From Candidatus Desulfovibrio intestinipullorum (GTDB lineage Bacteria; Desulfobacterota; Desulfovibrionia; Desulfovibrionales; Desulfovibrionaceae), in assembly GCA_019113165.1 (NCBI GenBank), contig DXHV01000085.1, forward strand, positions 1-37,567: a stretch of DNA of 37,567 nt, given 5' to 3'. Both the position numbers and the translations under genes were made by a program. The notes under the pieces are model-generated. The model did no database searches and was not told where the DNA came from. It was given only the letters and a program-made list of their open reading frames with translations. Below are positions 30,738-37,567 of the stretch, in pieces (the first letter of the stretch is position 1; each line of letters begins with the position of its first letter).

Positions 30738-31955
30738 TCAGGCGAGCATGAGCACGGGGCGCTCGAGCATGTCGGCCAGGCAGCGCAGGAAGTTCATGGC
30801 AGGGCCGCCGTCGGTGACCATGTGGTTGAAGGTCAGGGACAGGGTCATGAGCTTGCGCACGCAGATGGTGCCTTCGTGCACGGCCGGCTTGTCCTGCACC
30901 CGGCCAACGCCCAGGATGGCCGTTTCCGGGGGATTGAGGACGGGGGTGAAGCCGTCCACGCCCAGCATGCTCACATTGGAGATGGTGAAGCTGCCGCCCG
31001 TAATCTCGTCCATGGACAGGCCGCCCTTGCGGGCTCTGCCTGCCACGTCGCGCACCCTCTTCTTCAGCTCTTCCAGGCTGTAGGTGTCGGCGTCCTTCAC
31101 GTTGGGCACGATGAGGCCGTTGTCCAGGGACACGGCAATGCCCAGGTTCACGTGATGGTGCAGATGTATGCCGTCCTCGTGCAGGGTGGAATTCATGATG
31201 GGATGGAGCTTCAGGGCCCGGCACACGGCATAGGCAATGATGTCGTTGTAGGAGAGGCGGTAGCCCTCCTCGCCGGCATGCCTGGCCAGGGCCTGCTCGC
31301 GCATGGCCACCATGTCGGTCACGTCGCATTCCACAAAGACGGTCAGCTGGGCAGCGTTTTGCAGGGAGGCGTGCATGTTGTCGGCAATGATCTTGCGCAT
31401 GCCTTCCATGGGCACCAGATCGTAGCCTTCCGCAGGAGCCGCCTTGTCTGTGGGCGCAGCTGCAGGCTGTGCTGCAGGGGCAGCCTTCTGTTCGGGCGCC
31501 TGTGCGGCCTTGCCGGCCTGCTCGCGCACGTCGCGCTCCATGACAATGCCGTCCCGGCCCGTGCCGGTGACAAGGGTCAGATCCACGCCAAGCTCTCTGG
31601 CGAGCCGCCTGGCAGCCGGCATGGCCCGCACTTCGCGGGCAGAAGCAGCCGCAGGGGCTGCAGCGGCAGCCGGAGCCGCTTCGCCTTGTGCGGCGGTCCT
31701 GGGCGCAGCCGCTTCACCGGCTTCGCCTATGCGGGCAATGACTTCCATGACCGGAACCGTTGCGCCGGCCTCTTCGACAATTTCCACAAGCACGCCATCA
31801 CAGGGTGCTTCCACGACATTGGTAATTTTATCCGTTTCCACTTCCAGCAGGGGCATGCCTGCCGTTACCGCAGCGCCTTCCTCCACCAGCCAGCGGGCAA
31901 TCTTGCCGCTTTTCATGGTAAGGCCCCACTTGGGCATCACGACTTCACAAGCCAT
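30738..31955 (-). CDS. acoC: Acetoin dehydrogenase E2 (dihydrolipoamide acetyltransferase)
   Basis: A 405-aa E2 enzyme. It has an N-terminal lipoyl domain (Lys43 in VETDKITN), an Ala-rich linker, one peripheral-subunit-binding domain (MPAARRLARELGVDLTLV, about 130-165), a second linker and a complete catalytic core with HMVTDG (HxxxDG) near the C-terminus. It accepts the acetyl group from AcoAB and transfers it to CoA. It is the first gene of the minus-strand run, downstream of the sigma-54 promoter at 32036-32051. Start 31955 has GGAGG 10 nt upstream; longer in-frame translation reaches into the promoter region and is rejected. The lipoyl domain is very similar to that of the degenerate E2-like protein. 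Confidence 0.93.
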   Translation of the reverse strand: MACEVVMPKWGLTMKSGKIARWLVEEGAAVTAGMPLLEVETDKITNVVEAPCDGVLVEIVEEAGATVPVMEVIARIGEAGEAAAPRTAAQGEAAPAAAAAPAAASAREVRAMPAARRLARELGVDLTLVTGTGRDGIVMERDVREQAGKAAQAPEQKAAPAAQPAAAPTDKAAPAEGYDLVPMEGMRKIIADNMHASLQNAAQLTVFVECDVTDMVAMREQALARHAGEEGYRLSYNDIIAYAVCRALKLHPIMNSTLHEDGIHLHHHVNLGIAVSLDNGLIVPNVKDADTYSLEELKKRVRDVAGRARKGGLSMDEITGGSFTISNVSMLGVDGFTPVLNPPETAILGVGRVQDKPAVHEGTICVRKLMTLSLTFNHMVTDGGPAMNFLRCLADMLERPVLMLA

Positions 31956-32035
31956 AGACTTGAAACCTCCAAGGGACGTTGCCTTCTTGATGTAGACCAT
32001 GCCAGGGCATGGCGCCTGTATCCGTCTTTCGGTTT

Positions 32036-32051
32036 TGCAAGGGCTATGCCA
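32036..32051 (-). promoter_or_regulatory. Sigma-54 promoter of the aco operon
   Basis: Read on the minus strand the sequence is TGGCAT-AGCCC-TTGCA, matching the -24/-12 consensus TGGCAC-N5-TTGCA at all but one position, with exactly 10 nt between GG and GC. The expected start site is near 32025, about 70 nt before acoC. Confidence 0.85.
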
Positions 32052-32100
32052 CAGCTTAACGTCCTGCCAGAACATGTCTTTTTTGCAGGACGTGCGCGAC

Positions 32101-32154
32101 CTGTTCCAAATGCGTACAGAGAGGGCGAAAGACAGGTGTTCCATAATCGAACAG
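32101..32154. promoter_or_regulatory. Putative AcoR enhancer sites upstream of aco
   Basis: Two dyads: CTGTTC-N7-GTACAG (32101-32119, one mismatch) and TGTTC-N7-GAACA (32137-32153), centres 35 bp apart. They lie at about -85 and -120 of the predicted aco start site, the normal place for sigma-54 enhancer sites. A further half-site TGGAACA lies at 32250-32256. Confidence 0.6.
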
Positions 32155-32177
32155 TCGGTCCTTTGTGAGTTTTCTGC

Positions 32178-32205
32178 TTGCATATGACGGAAAAACAGGT
32201 ATAAT
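32178..32205 (+). promoter_or_regulatory. Sigma-70 type promoter of acoR
   Basis: TTGCAT (32178-32183), 16 nt, then a perfect TATAAT (32200-32205). This gives acoR a 5' leader of roughly 185 nt. The AcoR-like dyads lie just upstream, so AcoR could also affect its own gene. Confidence 0.7.
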
Positions 32206-32396
32206 GGCAGTACTCTGTCTGCAAGTAGAACCTTCTGGCTGTGCTCTTCTGGAACAGTGGGCCTCCTTGTGTCCGGGTTCCCCGTTCAGGGTGCATGACG
32301 CGCAGCATGGGCAGGCTTGTCTTGCAGAGTCTTCCCCGGAGTTTGCTTTCCCGGAAGTTCCTTCTAAGAAATATTTTCCTGGCAGGAATGGTCATC

Positions 32397-34535
32397 ATGT
32401 ACGAACTGCAGCACAATGGCGACATACGGCCCATCATGAACGACGAACAGGAAGAGTGCGTGCTGCAGGGCTCCTCTGTTGCCGCAGCCGTGTCGAGCAG
32501 GCGCGTGCACCTGACCATAGAAGACTGGCGTCGTTTCCTCGCCGACAGGGACAGGGACAGGACGGCCCTGCCCGACTCGCCCATCCTGGCCTCCTGGCAG
32601 CGCTGCCTCGATCAGGGCGTGGATCCCATGATGGCCAACTGCACGGCCTTTGTGCCCCTGGCGCAGATTGAGGAACAGGCGGCCCTGCTCAAGGATCTCG
32701 GCCACGAGGTGGAGCTCACGGTCTACGAGGCCATACGCCACAGGGATCTGCTCATGACCGTCTCGGACGCGAAAGGACGGCTGCTGCGCACCATAGGCAA
32801 CAAAAGGATACTGCAGCAGGCCGACAGCCTGCGCTTTGGCCCCGGCGCCGTGTGGGCCGAGGGCAGCGTGGGCACCAATGCCATTTCCCTGGCCCTGGAC
32901 ACGAAGATGCCCTGGCAGATCTGCGGGGTGGAGCATTTCTGCATCAGCCATCACGCCTGGACCTGTTCGGCAACGCCCATCTTCACCCCTTTGGGCAGCC
33001 TCTGGGGCTGTCTCGACATCTCGGGACACGTGAGCTCCAACCACAGCCAGGCCCTGTGGCTCACCATGATGGCTGTCCGGGAAACCGAGCGCCTGCTCTT
33101 CAATGCCTCCCTGGACAGCATGGGCGAACTCTCCAGGGACATGTTCCGCGCCATTGTGGGCAGCGTGCCGGTGGGCCTCTGCCTTGTCAACGATCAGGGC
33201 CGCATCACCTTTGCCAATCCCCTGGCCGAACACCTGCTGGGCACAGGCAGCGCCTTGCGCGGCGCAAGAGCCGGGGATCACTTTGATCTCACGGGCATCG
33301 ACCTTGCCGCGGAAAACGGTCAGCGGGCCCTTGTCTGTCCGGCCAGGCCGGACCTCTTTGCCGAGCTTGCGCCCTTTGTGAGCACCAATCACCGGCGCCA
33401 CTACCTCATTGCCCTGCACTGCGAGCGGCCGCACTCGGGCCTCTTTGTGCTGCCGGGCGCGGGAGCAGACGCGGGTCAGGGAGCCGGCCAGAATTCCGGA
33501 CAGCCCGGCAGAAAGGCCGGCAAGCCGGGCCAGGGCGGCCGGGCTGCAGACGCCGACGATCCCTTTGCCGAGATCCTCTGCCGCAGCACGGTCATGCAGG
33601 CCGTGGTGGAGCGCGCCCGCACCATGGCGGCCTCCTTTGCGCCCATCCTGCTGCTGGGCGAGACCGGCACGGGCAAGGAACTCTTTGCCAGGGCCCTGCA
33701 CAAGGCAGGCGCCAGGGCAGACCAGCCCTTTGTGGCCGTCAACTGCGGTGCCCTGCCCCGCGAACTCATACAGAGCGAGCTCTTTGGCTACGAAAAGGGG
33801 AGCTTTACCGGGGCAGGCAAGTCCACGCGGGGCAAGTTCGAGCAGGCCCACGGCGGCACGCTCTTTCTGGACGAAATCTCGGAAATGCCCCTGGACATGC
33901 AGGTGAACCTGCTGCGCCCCCTGGAGACGGGCACGGTGACGCGGGTTGGCGGATCCCAGTCCATTGTCACGGATTTTCGCCTGATTACGGCCACCAACCG
34001 CAATCTTGAGGATCTCATAGCAAGGAAGCTCTTCAGGGAAGACCTCTTCTACCGCATCCACGTGCTCACCCTGGAGCTGCCGCCCCTGCGCGAGCGCACA
34101 GGGGACGTGACCCTCATTGCCCGAACCTACGGCCAGAAGCTGGCCCGCAAGCACAACCTGCCTTACGCGGGCTTCAGCCAGGCGGCCCTCTCCTGTCTGG
34201 AAGCCTACGACTGGCCGGGTAACGTGCGCCAGCTTGTGCACAGCATAGAGTACGCGGTGAACATGGCCATGGGCTCCTGTATCGAAATGGAACATCTGCC
34301 CAAGGCCCTCTGGGGCCAGCAGGGGGCCGAACGAGCCAGGGCGTCCGGCAGCACCGGGAGCATTGGCAGCCCTGGCAGCAGCGAACCTGCGGACTTCAGC
34401 CTGGACAACATGGAACGGCGCACCATCATGGCCGCCCTGGAGCACTACGGCGGCAACATTCTCAAGGCAGCCAGGGCCCTGGGCATAGGCCGCAATACCC
34501 TCTACGCCAAGATGCGCAAGTACAACATTTCCTGA
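32397..34535 (+). CDS. acoR: Sigma-54-dependent activator of acetoin catabolism AcoR
   Basis: A 712-aa NtrC-type activator. Residues 1-80 have the AcoR N-terminal motif PILASWQRCLDQGVDP; a GAF domain follows (about 90-220) and a PAS-like region (about 240-300). A Gly/Gln/Ala-rich linker lies at about 350-390, then the AAA+ domain: GETGTGKE Walker A, GSFTGA sigma-54 contact loop (Ser in place of the usual Ala), GGTLFLDE Walker B and NRNLEDLI. A Fis-type helix-turn-helix ends the protein (LGIGRNTLYAKMRKY). I chose ATG 32397, with AGGA 9 nt upstream; ATG 32388 is almost without spacing. It is divergent from the aco operon, whose sigma-54 promoter it should activate in response to acetoin. Confidence 0.93.
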   Translation: MYELQHNGDIRPIMNDEQEECVLQGSSVAAAVSSRRVHLTIEDWRRFLADRDRDRTALPDSPILASWQRCLDQGVDPMMANCTAFVPLAQIEEQAALLKDLGHEVELTVYEAIRHRDLLMTVSDAKGRLLRTIGNKRILQQADSLRFGPGAVWAEGSVGTNAISLALDTKMPWQICGVEHFCISHHAWTCSATPIFTPLGSLWGCLDISGHVSSNHSQALWLTMMAVRETERLLFNASLDSMGELSRDMFRAIVGSVPVGLCLVNDQGRITFANPLAEHLLGTGSALRGARAGDHFDLTGIDLAAENGQRALVCPARPDLFAELAPFVSTNHRRHYLIALHCERPHSGLFVLPGAGADAGQGAGQNSGQPGRKAGKPGQGGRAADADDPFAEILCRSTVMQAVVERARTMAASFAPILLLGETGTGKELFARALHKAGARADQPFVAVNCGALPRELIQSELFGYEKGSFTGAGKSTRGKFEQAHGGTLFLDEISEMPLDMQVNLLRPLETGTVTRVGGSQSIVTDFRLITATNRNLEDLIARKLFREDLFYRIHVLTLELPPLRERTGDVTLIARTYGQKLARKHNLPYAGFSQAALSCLEAYDWPGNVRQLVHSIEYAVNMAMGSCIEMEHLPKALWGQQGAERARASGSTGSIGSPGSSEPADFSLDNMERRTIMAALEHYGGNILKAARALGIGRNTLYAKMRKYNIS

Positions 34536-34656
34536 GGAACGATCCTGAGGAATTTTTCTGAGGAACGGAAAGAAGGCAAAAAAAGGCCGTTGTTCCGGAC
34601 CGGCCCGGAGATCGGGCACAGGACACGGGGGGCAGGCTCGAAAACGGCTCGAAAAC
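34532..34656. repeat. Two short direct-repeat clusters downstream of acoR
   Basis: CTGAGGAA occurs three times (34532-34539, 34544-34551, 34558-34565); the first copy contains the acoR stop TGA. GGCTCGAAAAC follows twice in tandem (34635-34645, 34646-34656). Confidence 0.75.
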
Positions 34657-34690
34657 GGCACGAGGACATCAGGAGCGCAGGACAGAGGCG

Positions 34691-34750
34691 CAGCAGACGG
34701 GACAGGAGGACGTTTCTTCTGTCCCGTCTGCTGTTTTGTGCCTTTTTTTG
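34691..34750 (+). terminator. Intrinsic terminator of acoR
   Basis: CAGCAGACGGGACAG (34691-34705) pairs perfectly over 15 bp with CTGTCCCGTCTGCTG (34719-34733). It is followed by TTTTGTGCCTTTTTTT. Confidence 0.88.
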
Positions 34751-34758
34751 TCCGGCCC

Positions 34759-34848
34759 TGTGCCAGATCCTTTCTTGTGCCAGATCCTGTCTTTTCCCAT
34801 CCTCCGGTCGTTCCTCTGCCTCTGCCTCCACCTCTGCCTCTGCCTCAG
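34759..34848. repeat. Direct repeats and a CCTCTG microsatellite upstream of bdh
   Basis: TGTGCCAGATCCT occurs at 34759-34771 and 34776-34788. Six units of a CCTCTG-type hexamer follow at 34813-34848 (CCTCTG, CCTCTG, CCTCCA, CCTCTG, CCTCTG, CCTCAG). Confidence 0.8.
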
Positions 34849-34896
34849 GCTTTTGCCTTGTGCCAGAGCCCGTGCGCACGCTGCAGGGCCCCGGAA

Positions 34897-34935
34897 CTGT
34901 TCCCTTTGCGAACAGCCTGAACACATTGTGTTCCA
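34897..34935. promoter_or_regulatory. Putative AcoR enhancer sites upstream of the first bdh
   Basis: CTGTTC-N7-GAACAG (34897-34915) is a perfect dyad with the same arms and spacing as the site upstream of aco. GAACAC-ATT-GTGTTC (34919-34933) is a second palindrome made of the same half-sites. They lie about 130-150 bp before the predicted start site. Confidence 0.6.
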
Positions 34936-35031
34936 AAATGGGGCAGGACAGGCTGACAGACAGGCCTGTTTTTTTGCCCGCTAACCTTGTGAAAAAAATA
35001 ATCATTGCGAAAAAGCAGGAGATAGCGACTC

Positions 35032-35047
35032 TGGCACGATCCGTGCT
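35032..35047 (+). promoter_or_regulatory. Sigma-54 promoter of the first butanediol dehydrogenase gene
   Basis: TGGCAC-GATCC-GTGCT has a perfect -24 half and a near-perfect -12 half (GTGCT for TTGCT), with 10 nt between GG and GC. The start site should be near 35058, leaving about 40 nt before ATG 35099. Confidence 0.82.
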
Positions 35048-35098
35048 TTGCCAACTGTACCTGAAAAAAACAGCATACCGACCCACAAGGAGGAAGCA

Positions 35099-36166
35099 AT
35101 GGCCGATACAATGCTCGCTGCCGTATGGCATGGTCCCAAGGACGTTCGCGTCGACTCTGTCCCCCTTCCCCCGCCGCCCCCTCCGGGCTGGGTGCAGGTC
35201 AAGGTGGTCTGGTGCGGCATCTGCGGATCGGATCTGCACGAATACCTGGCTGGCCCCATCTTCATTCCCACCACGCCCCATCCCCTGACCGGCAAACAGG
35301 GCTCTCTTATCCTGGGTCATGAGTTCAGCGGCGACGTGGTGGCCGTTGGCGAAGGCGTGACCTCCATCCGCGTGGGCGACCGCGTGGCGCCCGACGCCTG
35401 CCAGCACTGCGGAGAATGCCAGCCCTGTCGCGAAGGCCGCTACAATGTCTGCGAAAAGCTCGCCTTCACGGGTCTGCACAATGACGGCGCCTTTGCGCCG
35501 CTTGTGAATGTTCCGGCCGAACTCTGCTACGTGCTGCCCGACGGCGTGAGCTACGACGCCGGCGCCGTCATGGAACCCCTGGCCACAGGCTTCAAGGCCG
35601 TGCGCATGGCAGGCAGCATCCTGGGCCTGACCGTGGTCGTGCTCGGAGCCGGCACCATCGGCCTTGGCACCATCATGGCCGCAAAGGCTGCCGGTGCAGG
35701 CCAGATCATCGTGCTGGAAATGTCCAAGGATCGCATTGCCAAGGCCTGGGAATGCGGCGCCGACGTGGTCATCAATCCCAAGGAACAGGAACCCGTGGCC
35801 GCCATCAGGGCCCTGACCAACGGCTCCGGCGCCGACGTCTCCTTCGAGTGCATCGGCAACAAGCACACAGGCCCCCTGGCCATCGATGTGATCCGCAATA
35901 CGGGCACGGCCATCATCGTGGGCATCTTTGAAGAGCCCAGCGCCTTCAACTTCTTCTCCCTGAGCGGCACGGACAAGAAGGTCATCGGCTCCCTGGCCTA
36001 TACCATAGAAGACTTCAAGGGTCTGGCACGGCTCATGGCCAAGGGCATCATCAAGGCCGAACCCCTCATCACCGGCCGCATTGCCCTGACCGACATCGTG
36101 GAAAAGGGCTTCCTGGAACTCATCAACAACAAGGACGAAAACATCAAGATCCTGGTTCAGCCCTAG
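35099..36166 (+). CDS. 2,3-butanediol dehydrogenase, zinc-dependent MDR family (copy 1)
   Basis: A 355-aa medium-chain dehydrogenase of the (R,R)-butanediol dehydrogenase type. Catalytic zinc region CGICGSDLHEYL and GHEFSG are present; structural zinc Cys are in CQHCGECQPCREGRYNVC; the NAD site is GAGTIGLG with Glu at the end of the next strand (VLEMSKDR), which favours NAD over NADP. AAGGAGG lies 5 nt upstream of ATG 35099. A sigma-54 promoter and AcoR-like dyads precede it, so it should be induced with acetoin catabolism, oxidising 2,3-butanediol to acetoin. Copy 2 begins 498 bp downstream. Substrate stereochemistry is inferred from the family. Confidence 0.9.
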   Translation: MADTMLAAVWHGPKDVRVDSVPLPPPPPPGWVQVKVVWCGICGSDLHEYLAGPIFIPTTPHPLTGKQGSLILGHEFSGDVVAVGEGVTSIRVGDRVAPDACQHCGECQPCREGRYNVCEKLAFTGLHNDGAFAPLVNVPAELCYVLPDGVSYDAGAVMEPLATGFKAVRMAGSILGLTVVVLGAGTIGLGTIMAAKAAGAGQIIVLEMSKDRIAKAWECGADVVINPKEQEPVAAIRALTNGSGADVSFECIGNKHTGPLAIDVIRNTGTAIIVGIFEEPSAFNFFSLSGTDKKVIGSLAYTIEDFKGLARLMAKGIIKAEPLITGRIALTDIVEKGFLELINNKDENIKILVQP

Positions 36167-36177
36167 GCCCTGACGTT

Positions 36178-36195
36178 TGAACGAGCTGAACGAGC
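36178..36195. repeat. 9-bp tandem repeat, two units, just past the bdh stop
   Basis: TGAACGAGC occurs twice in tandem, 11 bp after the stop of copy 1. Confidence 0.75.
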
Positions 36196-36320
36196 AGACG
36201 CCCCCGGGACAGGCACGCCCCTGGTCCCCCTCGGAAGACCGGCTTCTTGCTCATGTCCGGAACAAAGCGTGCGCATGCCCTCCGGGGGCAGACAGGAAGG
36301 CTCGTGACAGACGGGAAATC

Positions 36321-36400
36321 TTCAGGAACCGAACCCTTCAGGAACCGAACCTTTCAGGAACTGAACCTTTCAGGAACTGAACCTTTCAGGAACTGAACTC
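36321..36400. repeat. 16-bp tandem repeat, five units, between the bdh copies
   Basis: Units of the form TTCAGGAACYGAACCT. The first two have CCG and the last three CTG at the variable position, and the final unit ends CTC. The units are contiguous with no spacers. Confidence 0.88.
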
Positions 36401-36438
36401 TTCACTTCCCTGTTTTCTGGCCCGAACAGGGAGCACAC

Positions 36439-36502
36439 GCCATGCAGTGCAGACACACCCCTGCACTGCATGGCCTCACGCACGCTCCTGCCTGGCGTGA
36501 GG
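36439..36502. other. Two hairpins between the bdh copies
   Basis: GCCATGCAGTGCAG (36439-36452) pairs perfectly with CTGCACTGCATGGC (36461-36474) around an 8-nt loop. CCTCACG (36474-36480) pairs with CGTGAGG (36496-36502). No T-run follows on the plus strand, so termination is doubtful. I found no sigma-54 promoter or TGTTC/GAACA dyad in 36167-36664. Confidence 0.6.
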
Positions 36503-36664
36503 CTCAAGGGCCCCGAACAAAAAAAAGCGACACAAACGTCCCCGATCGGGACAGGCAGCGCAGGACGACAGGAATGCTGCACCCCTGCCAGGGCTGTCCG
36601 GCTGCGATCGGGGAAACAGCATGCTCATGCACCAGGGAAACACGCTCCCGTTAAGGAGGAGATC

Positions 36665-37567
36665 ATGGCCGATACAATGCTTGCCGCCGTATGGCACGGA
36701 CCCAAGGACGTCCGTCTCGACACTGTTCCCCTTCCCCCGCCGCCGCCTCCGGGCTGGGTGCAGATCAAGGTGGCCTGGTGCGGCATCTGCGGATCGGATC
36801 TGCACGAATACCTGGCTGGTCCCATCTTCATTCCCACCACGCCCCATCCCCTGACCGGCAAATCCGGCTCCGTCATCATGGGCCATGAATTCAGCGGCGA
36901 CGTGGTGGCCGTGGGCGAGGGCGTGACCTCCATCCGCGTGGGCGATCGCGTGGCGCCCGACGCCTGCCAGCACTGCGGCGTGTGCCAGCCCTGTCGCGAA
37001 GGCCGCTACAATGTCTGCGAAAAGCTCGCCTTCACGGGCCTGCACAATGACGGCGCCTTTGCCTCCCTTGTGAACGTGCCCGCCGAACTCTGCTATGTGC
37101 TGCCCGACGGCGTGAGCTACGATGCCGGCGCCGTCATGGAACCCCTGGCCACGGGCTTCAAGGCCGTGCGCATGGCTGGCAGCATCCTGGGACTGACCGT
37201 GGTTGTGCTCGGAGCCGGCACCATCGGCCTTGGCACCATCATGGCCGCCCGTGCAGCCGGTGCCGGCCAGATCATTGCCTTGGAAATGTCCAGGGATCGC
37301 ATTGCCAAGGCAAAGGAATGCGGAGCCGACGTGATCATCAACCCGAAGGAAGAGGATCCCGTGGCTGCCATCAAAGCCCTGACCAACGGATCCGGCGCCG
37401 ACGTCTCCTTCGAGTGCATCGGCAACAAGTTCACAGGCCCCCTGGCCATCGATGTGATCCGCAATACGGGCACGGCCATCATCGTGGGCATCTTTGAAGA
37501 GCCCAGCGCCTTCAACTTCTTCTCCCTGAGCGGCACGGACAAGAAGGTCATCGGCTCCCTCACCTAC
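36665..37567 (+). CDS. 2,3-butanediol dehydrogenase, zinc-dependent MDR family (copy 2, cut by window end)
   Basis: The first 301 codons of a near-identical second copy; the gene continues beyond the window. Catalytic zinc (CGICGSDLHEYL, GHEFSG), structural zinc (CQHCGVCQPCREGRYNVC) and NAD site (GAGTIGLG) are all intact, so nothing suggests a pseudogene. Differences from copy 1 are scattered and often conservative (for example VKVVW to IKVAW, QGSLIL to SGSVIM). In contrast, 129 nt near the visible end (37432-37560) are identical to 35866-35994. AAGGAGG lies 5 nt before the ATG. Its own promoter is not evident; it may be read through from copy 1. Confidence 0.9.
   Translation, partial: MADTMLAAVWHGPKDVRLDTVPLPPPPPPGWVQIKVAWCGICGSDLHEYLAGPIFIPTTPHPLTGKSGSVIMGHEFSGDVVAVGEGVTSIRVGDRVAPDACQHCGVCQPCREGRYNVCEKLAFTGLHNDGAFASLVNVPAELCYVLPDGVSYDAGAVMEPLATGFKAVRMAGSILGLTVVVLGAGTIGLGTIMAARAAGAGQIIALEMSRDRIAKAKECGADVIINPKEEDPVAAIKALTNGSGADVSFECIGNKFTGPLAIDVIRNTGTAIIVGIFEEPSAFNFFSLSGTDKKVIGSLTY

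Noticed and set aside
36177..36380. TTG-initiated 67-codon ORF between the bdh genes
   Set aside because: No ribosome binding site; it is made largely of the 9-bp and 16-bp repeats.
36321..36400. Possible CRISPR array
   Set aside because: The 16-bp units are contiguous without spacers, and no cas gene is near.
9832..36502. Inverted repeats as insertion sequence ends
   Set aside because: No transposase fragments or target duplications accompany any of the hairpins; they are terminators or intercistronic stems.
36580..36620. Second sigma-54 promoter before bdh copy 2
   Set aside because: A GG-N10-GC spacing exists near 36592, but the flanking bases do not match TGGCAC or TTGCA.

Overview
The window looks like a chromosomal segment of a GC-rich, strictly anaerobic member of the Desulfovibrionaceae. 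This rests on gene content, not on a marker gene: a tungstate ABC transporter next to an orange-protein (Orp, Mo-Cu cluster) locus with paired MinD-type ferredoxin ATPases, a multihaem-c/cytochrome-b fusion, an HdrD-like iron-sulfur protein, and a sigma-54-controlled acetoin operon. No rRNA, tRNA, CRISPR array or intact mobile element was found.

Layout. (1) 1-843: a mostly non-coding flank with one 49-codon ORF on the minus strand. (2) 844-3235, plus strand: tupABC, with a strongly structured RNA segment between tupA and tupB. (3) 3743-7564, plus strand: the Orp locus, made of a DUF134-NifX fusion, two MinD/Mrp ATPases with inserted ferredoxin domains, Orp, and a receiver-like small protein. 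(4) 8355-10970, plus strand: a short CstA-family carrier and an unknown two-TM protein, ending at a bidirectional terminator. (5) 31955 down to 11142, minus strand: about 21 kb and 18 genes that may form one long operon. Its promoter-proximal part is the acetoin dehydrogenase set (E2, a Lin0512-family protein, E1 alpha, E1 beta, AcoX, a DUF6506 protein, an acetoin reductase). Its distal part is a lipoate module: E2-like protein, E3-like protein, a LipB-LipA fusion, decahaem cytochrome, GcvH-like protein, HdrD-like protein, lipoate ligase-DUF116, LipT, LipS2, LipS1, and a repeat protein. (6) 32397-37567, plus strand: divergent acoR and two near-identical 2,3-butanediol dehydrogenase genes, the second cut by the window end.

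How the genes may work together. 2,3-butanediol is oxidised to acetoin by the Bdh enzymes and the SDR, and acetoin is cleaved by AcoAB plus the lipoylated E2 to acetaldehyde and acetyl-CoA. AcoR, a sigma-54 activator, probably switches on both aco and bdh: both promoters have a good -24/-12 element, and both have upstream copies of the dyad TGTTC-N7-GAACA. The distal half carries two full sets of lipoate-attachment genes (octanoyl-transfer LipB-LipA, and ligase/LipS1/LipS2/LipT) beside unusual lipoyl partners. The second E2-like protein has lost all three HxxxDG catalytic residues, and the adjacent E3 has lost two hallmark NAD-binding residues (first Gly of GxGxxG, and the ribose-binding Glu). 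They sit with a GcvH-like carrier, a CCG-domain HdrD-like protein and a decahaem-c/cytochrome-b membrane protein. I infer, without proof, a lipoate-based route that passes dithiol electrons to the membrane rather than only to NAD+. This is the best candidate here for an undescribed system.

Other patterns: two genes in metal-related loci (tupB, orp) have a Shine-Dalgarno sequence separated from the ATG by a hairpin that would restore normal spacing when folded, and many intergenic gaps hold unrelated short tandem repeats of 6-18 bp that often start at the stop codon.
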